Assembly (NCBI GenBank): GCA_026419785.1
Contig: JAODTK010003688.1
Coordinates: forward strand, 1-64,000
Direction: 5' to 3'
DNA from: Sclerodactyla briareus
Lineage: Eukaryota; Echinodermata; Holothuroidea; Dendrochirotida; Sclerodactylidae
Length of the DNA stretch: 64,000 bases
The notes under the pieces are model-generated. The model was not told where the DNA came from and did no database searches. It worked only from the letters and a program-made list of their open reading frames with translations. Position numbers and translations under genes: made by a program. Position 1 is the stretch's first letter. Each line of letters begins with the position of its first letter. Positions 60,971-64,000 of this stretch are shown piece after piece.

Positions 60971-62244
60971 CGAAGTGCTTTCGTAAATTTCAGAAATATC
61001 GAGCCAATTTCAGGAAATCTGATGTGGAAGCACTCGTACTATACATGGCATACTACAGCCACTATAGCACAATTCATGTGGTAGTTTTTCCGGCAAATGT
61101 AGTTTGATGTAGACAGCCGAAGCGACCCACGCTCAAGAATCGAATCGAATGAACTCACTGGTCCAATGGACCGGTTCCTTGTGGACCTATCCACAACTGA
61201 GAGCAAAGTCGCAAGTTCAGCTAGACAAATAAGCAAGAAGTAAGAAGAGTTATGTTTATAAGGAACGTGCCCTCGCATGGTTCCTGGCAACTCCCCCCCC
61301 CCCCCCCCCCGCAAACGTGTTCGCATGTACCAGTACCTAGTAACAAAACATATGTAAAAAGTCCGCACCCATACCATACCCATACAGGTCCACTAGAAGG
61401 CATAGCACCATACTCAATAGTGCAAAAGAAATATCGTCTAGCTCGACGGATTCGAGTGTTCGAACGCGCAATCCTTGATTACCAGCACGACAACCTACAA
61501 GTACTGCGCTTATCCGTCCCACCTAATACTGTAGGATCCTGATGGTGCCACTGGCCAAAAATTGCAGAAAACAACGCATCATTTTTAACGTCATGGGAAA
61601 GCGAATTTCAAGTTTGTAAATCGGTGCTACTGAGTGCCTATCTTTTGCGAAGTTTTTGTCTATTTTCGACATTACTGAGAGCCGGAAGATTGTTCTCTGG
61701 GCCATTCCTCACCCGGAAGAAGTAGGCTATATAGGAAACGATTATCCGAGAGAATTCTGTTGGAATGAATTTCTGGTACATATTACCTCAATGTTTAGAT
61801 GATATGCACACAGCGTCAAAAGGAGGCGCGGTTCTACGGTGAAAAACAAAACGCCCGAGGGTGCTGATATGTTAGGAATAGGTATTGAACGTATGCGTAT
61901 TGAAACAACAATCCTGTCCTTCCACACCCTTAGGCCTACCCAATTTCCGCAGGTCACATTTCGCGGTATGAGCCAAACAACTCCGTAAACAGGTAAACAA
62001 ATGTACATTCGGTCAATTACGAAGCAAATGTTTTATCGCAATAATGCCACGACACGCCAACCCGTGGTGACATGACTCCCCAGTAATGATTCTTACCGTT
62101 ATATCGCAGTAATTCATGCATGTGATATCATATTAATGTTATTTTTGACAGAACACTTGCACGTTGATTAAGAAATTGCAGCACGAGATCTATATTTCAC
62201 GGCGGGGAACATGCAGGATAGACATTCGAAACGGGAGAGTTTGT
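60971..62244. other. No recognisable feature
   Basis: Poly-C at 61293-61310; ORFs around it are composition artefacts. No gene or repeat copy seen. Confidence 0.4.
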
Positions 62245-62330
62245 GAAGTCAAAAATGTTCTTGTACGATCCGCGCCAACCTATGATGCCCCCCCCCCCCC
62301 CGCGCTCTCGCTTAGATAGTCATTACCAAT
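62245..62330 (+). repeat. Dispersed repeat family R5, copy 2
   Basis: AAAAATGTTCTTGTACGATC, CGCGCCAACCTATGATG, poly-C and CTCGCTTAGATAGTCATT align with 59728-59790. The poly-C tract sits inside the copy here, not after it. Confidence 0.65.
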
Positions 62331-62439
62331 GACACCACATTAAAAGATCCTACCTCTGCCCTGTTAGCACCCCCCTGAATACCCCCTCCCCCCCCCCCCC
62401 CAAAAAAAAATGGGACTATAGAACCGCGCCCGGTCAAAG

Positions 62440-62580
62440 GGCTCGGGAAGTGCCGTTTCTGCAATCTGGGGGCAACACGAAAACTTCAAACATTACGTGC
62501 AAACCGATGGTGGCGCTCCGTTTGATTCACTATCGAGTTCGGACCCCTCCCTTCCCAACATCCTGCATCCGCCCCTGCCA
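62440..62580 (+). repeat. Dispersed repeat family R5, copy 3
   Basis: GGGAAGTGCCGTTTCTGCAA+TCTGGGGGC, ACGAAAACTTCAAACATTACG, TGCAAACCGATGGTGGCGCT and CCGTTTGATTCA follow the order of copy 1. Confidence 0.7.
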
Positions 62581-63689
62581 TTTTATTACGAAAGTGGCCT
62601 GAACCAAGGCCATCTTCAGACTTACAGAGAGTGATGACAATGACATCCCTAGCCAACCGGGTCCGGTGGTGACTCCCCAACTAGAAGGGGAAACAACTTT
62701 TTAATCCAATTTCGCGTTCTGTCTAGCGGAAACGTCCAGTTACTGCTGTTATTCGAACCCGGAATGTTCGCTTGTAAAGGGTCGCTGATACCACTCTGCA
62801 TATTCCCCCCATATATTACTGTTTAAGGTAGCGGCCCTCCATTAGACTCTCCGTTGACTTATACACTAAATTGCCTCCGTTTAGCGGTCCCTGGATCCTT
62901 GTGTGCACTACTTGGAGCCCATGCCGCCATTCATTGAAAGCAGAGAAGTGTATCATCAATGATTTGCAAATTACCATAGGTTGACCGATTACTTTTTCAA
63001 CTAGAGGAGCTTGAAGTTGGCGGATGACTCACCGACGTAATTCTGTCCGAACACCAGTCTTGGTCCAATTCTCTGTGAAGAGTCAATTGGTTAAAATATA
63101 CCTGGATCCACCAAATTCACACCATTTGTACTTTCAAATATGCCTTTCACTTGCAGGAAAAAATAAACCCATCAGATATTATTAAGTAACAGAAAAATGG
63201 GTTCCAAAAAGATTTCAGGCACTATTTTCTGACGGTAGCAGAAATCTCCGCGTAGGAATATCGCTAAGGGGCGTCCGCTACCTCAACCTGTTTTGACCTT
63301 GTTTCAGTTCAGCCAGTTAATGACCACGGTTCAAGTAATAGACACGGTCGATAACGATGATGATAACATTGAAGCGGTCACAAAGAACACAATAACCCTG
63401 GCAGCTAGCGATATCCTAATTGGTCATCAAGTTTATTGTTTAAGTTCATCAGATGATCATCGCTCACGGATCGATTGCTGGCTAAGTGTAGGATTCATCC
63501 AATTCGTCAAACAGTGTATCCCTGCAATGCAAATTTGTCTTGATTGCACTGTTTGAACTCTAATGGCCTTCATAACACGATTTCGAGGAATCAGAAAGTC
63601 CTTGTAGAAATTGTTGCGTTTTGTAATTCTTCACACAGCGGCATACCCCTTCAGGTTCCATTGACATCTTACCTCCAAATTTCATTTCA
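62581..63689. other. No recognisable feature
   Basis: Short ORFs without domain similarity, including 63293-63556 on the + strand. Confidence 0.4.
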
Positions 63690-64000
63690 TCAAAATCCAT
63701 CCATCATGATCTCTTGGCCGTTTGGCTTGGTTTCACTGTTTGACCACTAATGACCCTCGAAGACCTCTAAAAAACTGGAAAACAAGCGAAAGAAAAATGC
63801 CAATGACTCAGGACAATAATTCCAAAATATTCCGATAGTCTTAATAGAAAGAGGAGCATTTTGTAATTTGTTCCACAATAACCTATAAGGCCTAGTGTCC
63901 CTCTAATATAATGACCTTTGACCTTGACCGTCATATAGTCAAGAATGACCCTATAGTCAATTAACATTGTGCCCAAGTTTTACTATGACCCGCCAAGATG
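63690..64000 (+). repeat. R3 (TGACCT-type) repeat copy, runs off the window end
   Basis: GACCACTAATGACCCTCGAA+GACC (63741), ATGACCTTTGACCTTGACCG (63911) and AGAATGACCCTATAGTCAAT mark monomers. The last word continues to the window edge. Confidence 0.6.

Overview
The window reads as eukaryotic, intron- and repeat-rich DNA with no intact gene. It contains long (CA)n tracts, many poly-G/poly-C runs, TGACCT-rich dispersed repeats, tRNA-derived SINEs, LINE remnants, MITE-like elements and repeated TAGGCCTA words. No operons, Shine-Dalgarno sites or dense ORFs are present. This texture fits a marine invertebrate deuterostome, and an echinoderm is my best guess. That guess rests on repeat texture only and was not tested by a search.

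Three protein-coding loci can be reconstructed, and all three are broken. (1) A clan-2 (CYP2-like) cytochrome P450 pseudogene lies on the + strand in three exon remnants spread over about 14.7 kb (about 1072-1404, 12692-13617, 15605-15823). They keep GT/AG splice sites and, in order, the proline-rich hinge, the ExxR helix, the PERF-like segment and the heme-cysteine motif. Its introns are filled with repeats. (2) An alpha-tubulin pseudogene on the minus strand (exons 22729-22513 and 21650-20513) still has the acidic tail ending EEY. (3) A second alpha-tubulin pseudogene on the + strand (51156-51387 and 52548-about 53665) faces the other way 30 kb off. Both tubulin copies keep the intron that splits codon 76 (V-I-D/E-V-R), so they are unprocessed gene duplicates and not retrocopies.

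The rest is repeat landscape. There are LINE remnants (minus 5595-6100, + 10990-11370, + 36150-38110, the last with a nested insertion). Two copies of a 1.34-1.38 kb transposon-like element with GATAC-rich inverted ends lie in opposite orientation (47292-48626, 55864-57246). Two MITE-like elements (31717-32026; TTAA-flanked 49066-49496) and SINEs near 13.7-14.0 and 38.15-38.4 kb follow. Several tandem repeats are present, including an uninterrupted 622-bp (CA)n array at 10347-10968. Long stretches, especially 25-31.7 kb and 40.5-47.3 kb, hold nothing I can identify.

Assignments were made by reading conceptual translations and comparing copies by eye. Family names come from remembered motif patterns, and no alignments or searches were run.
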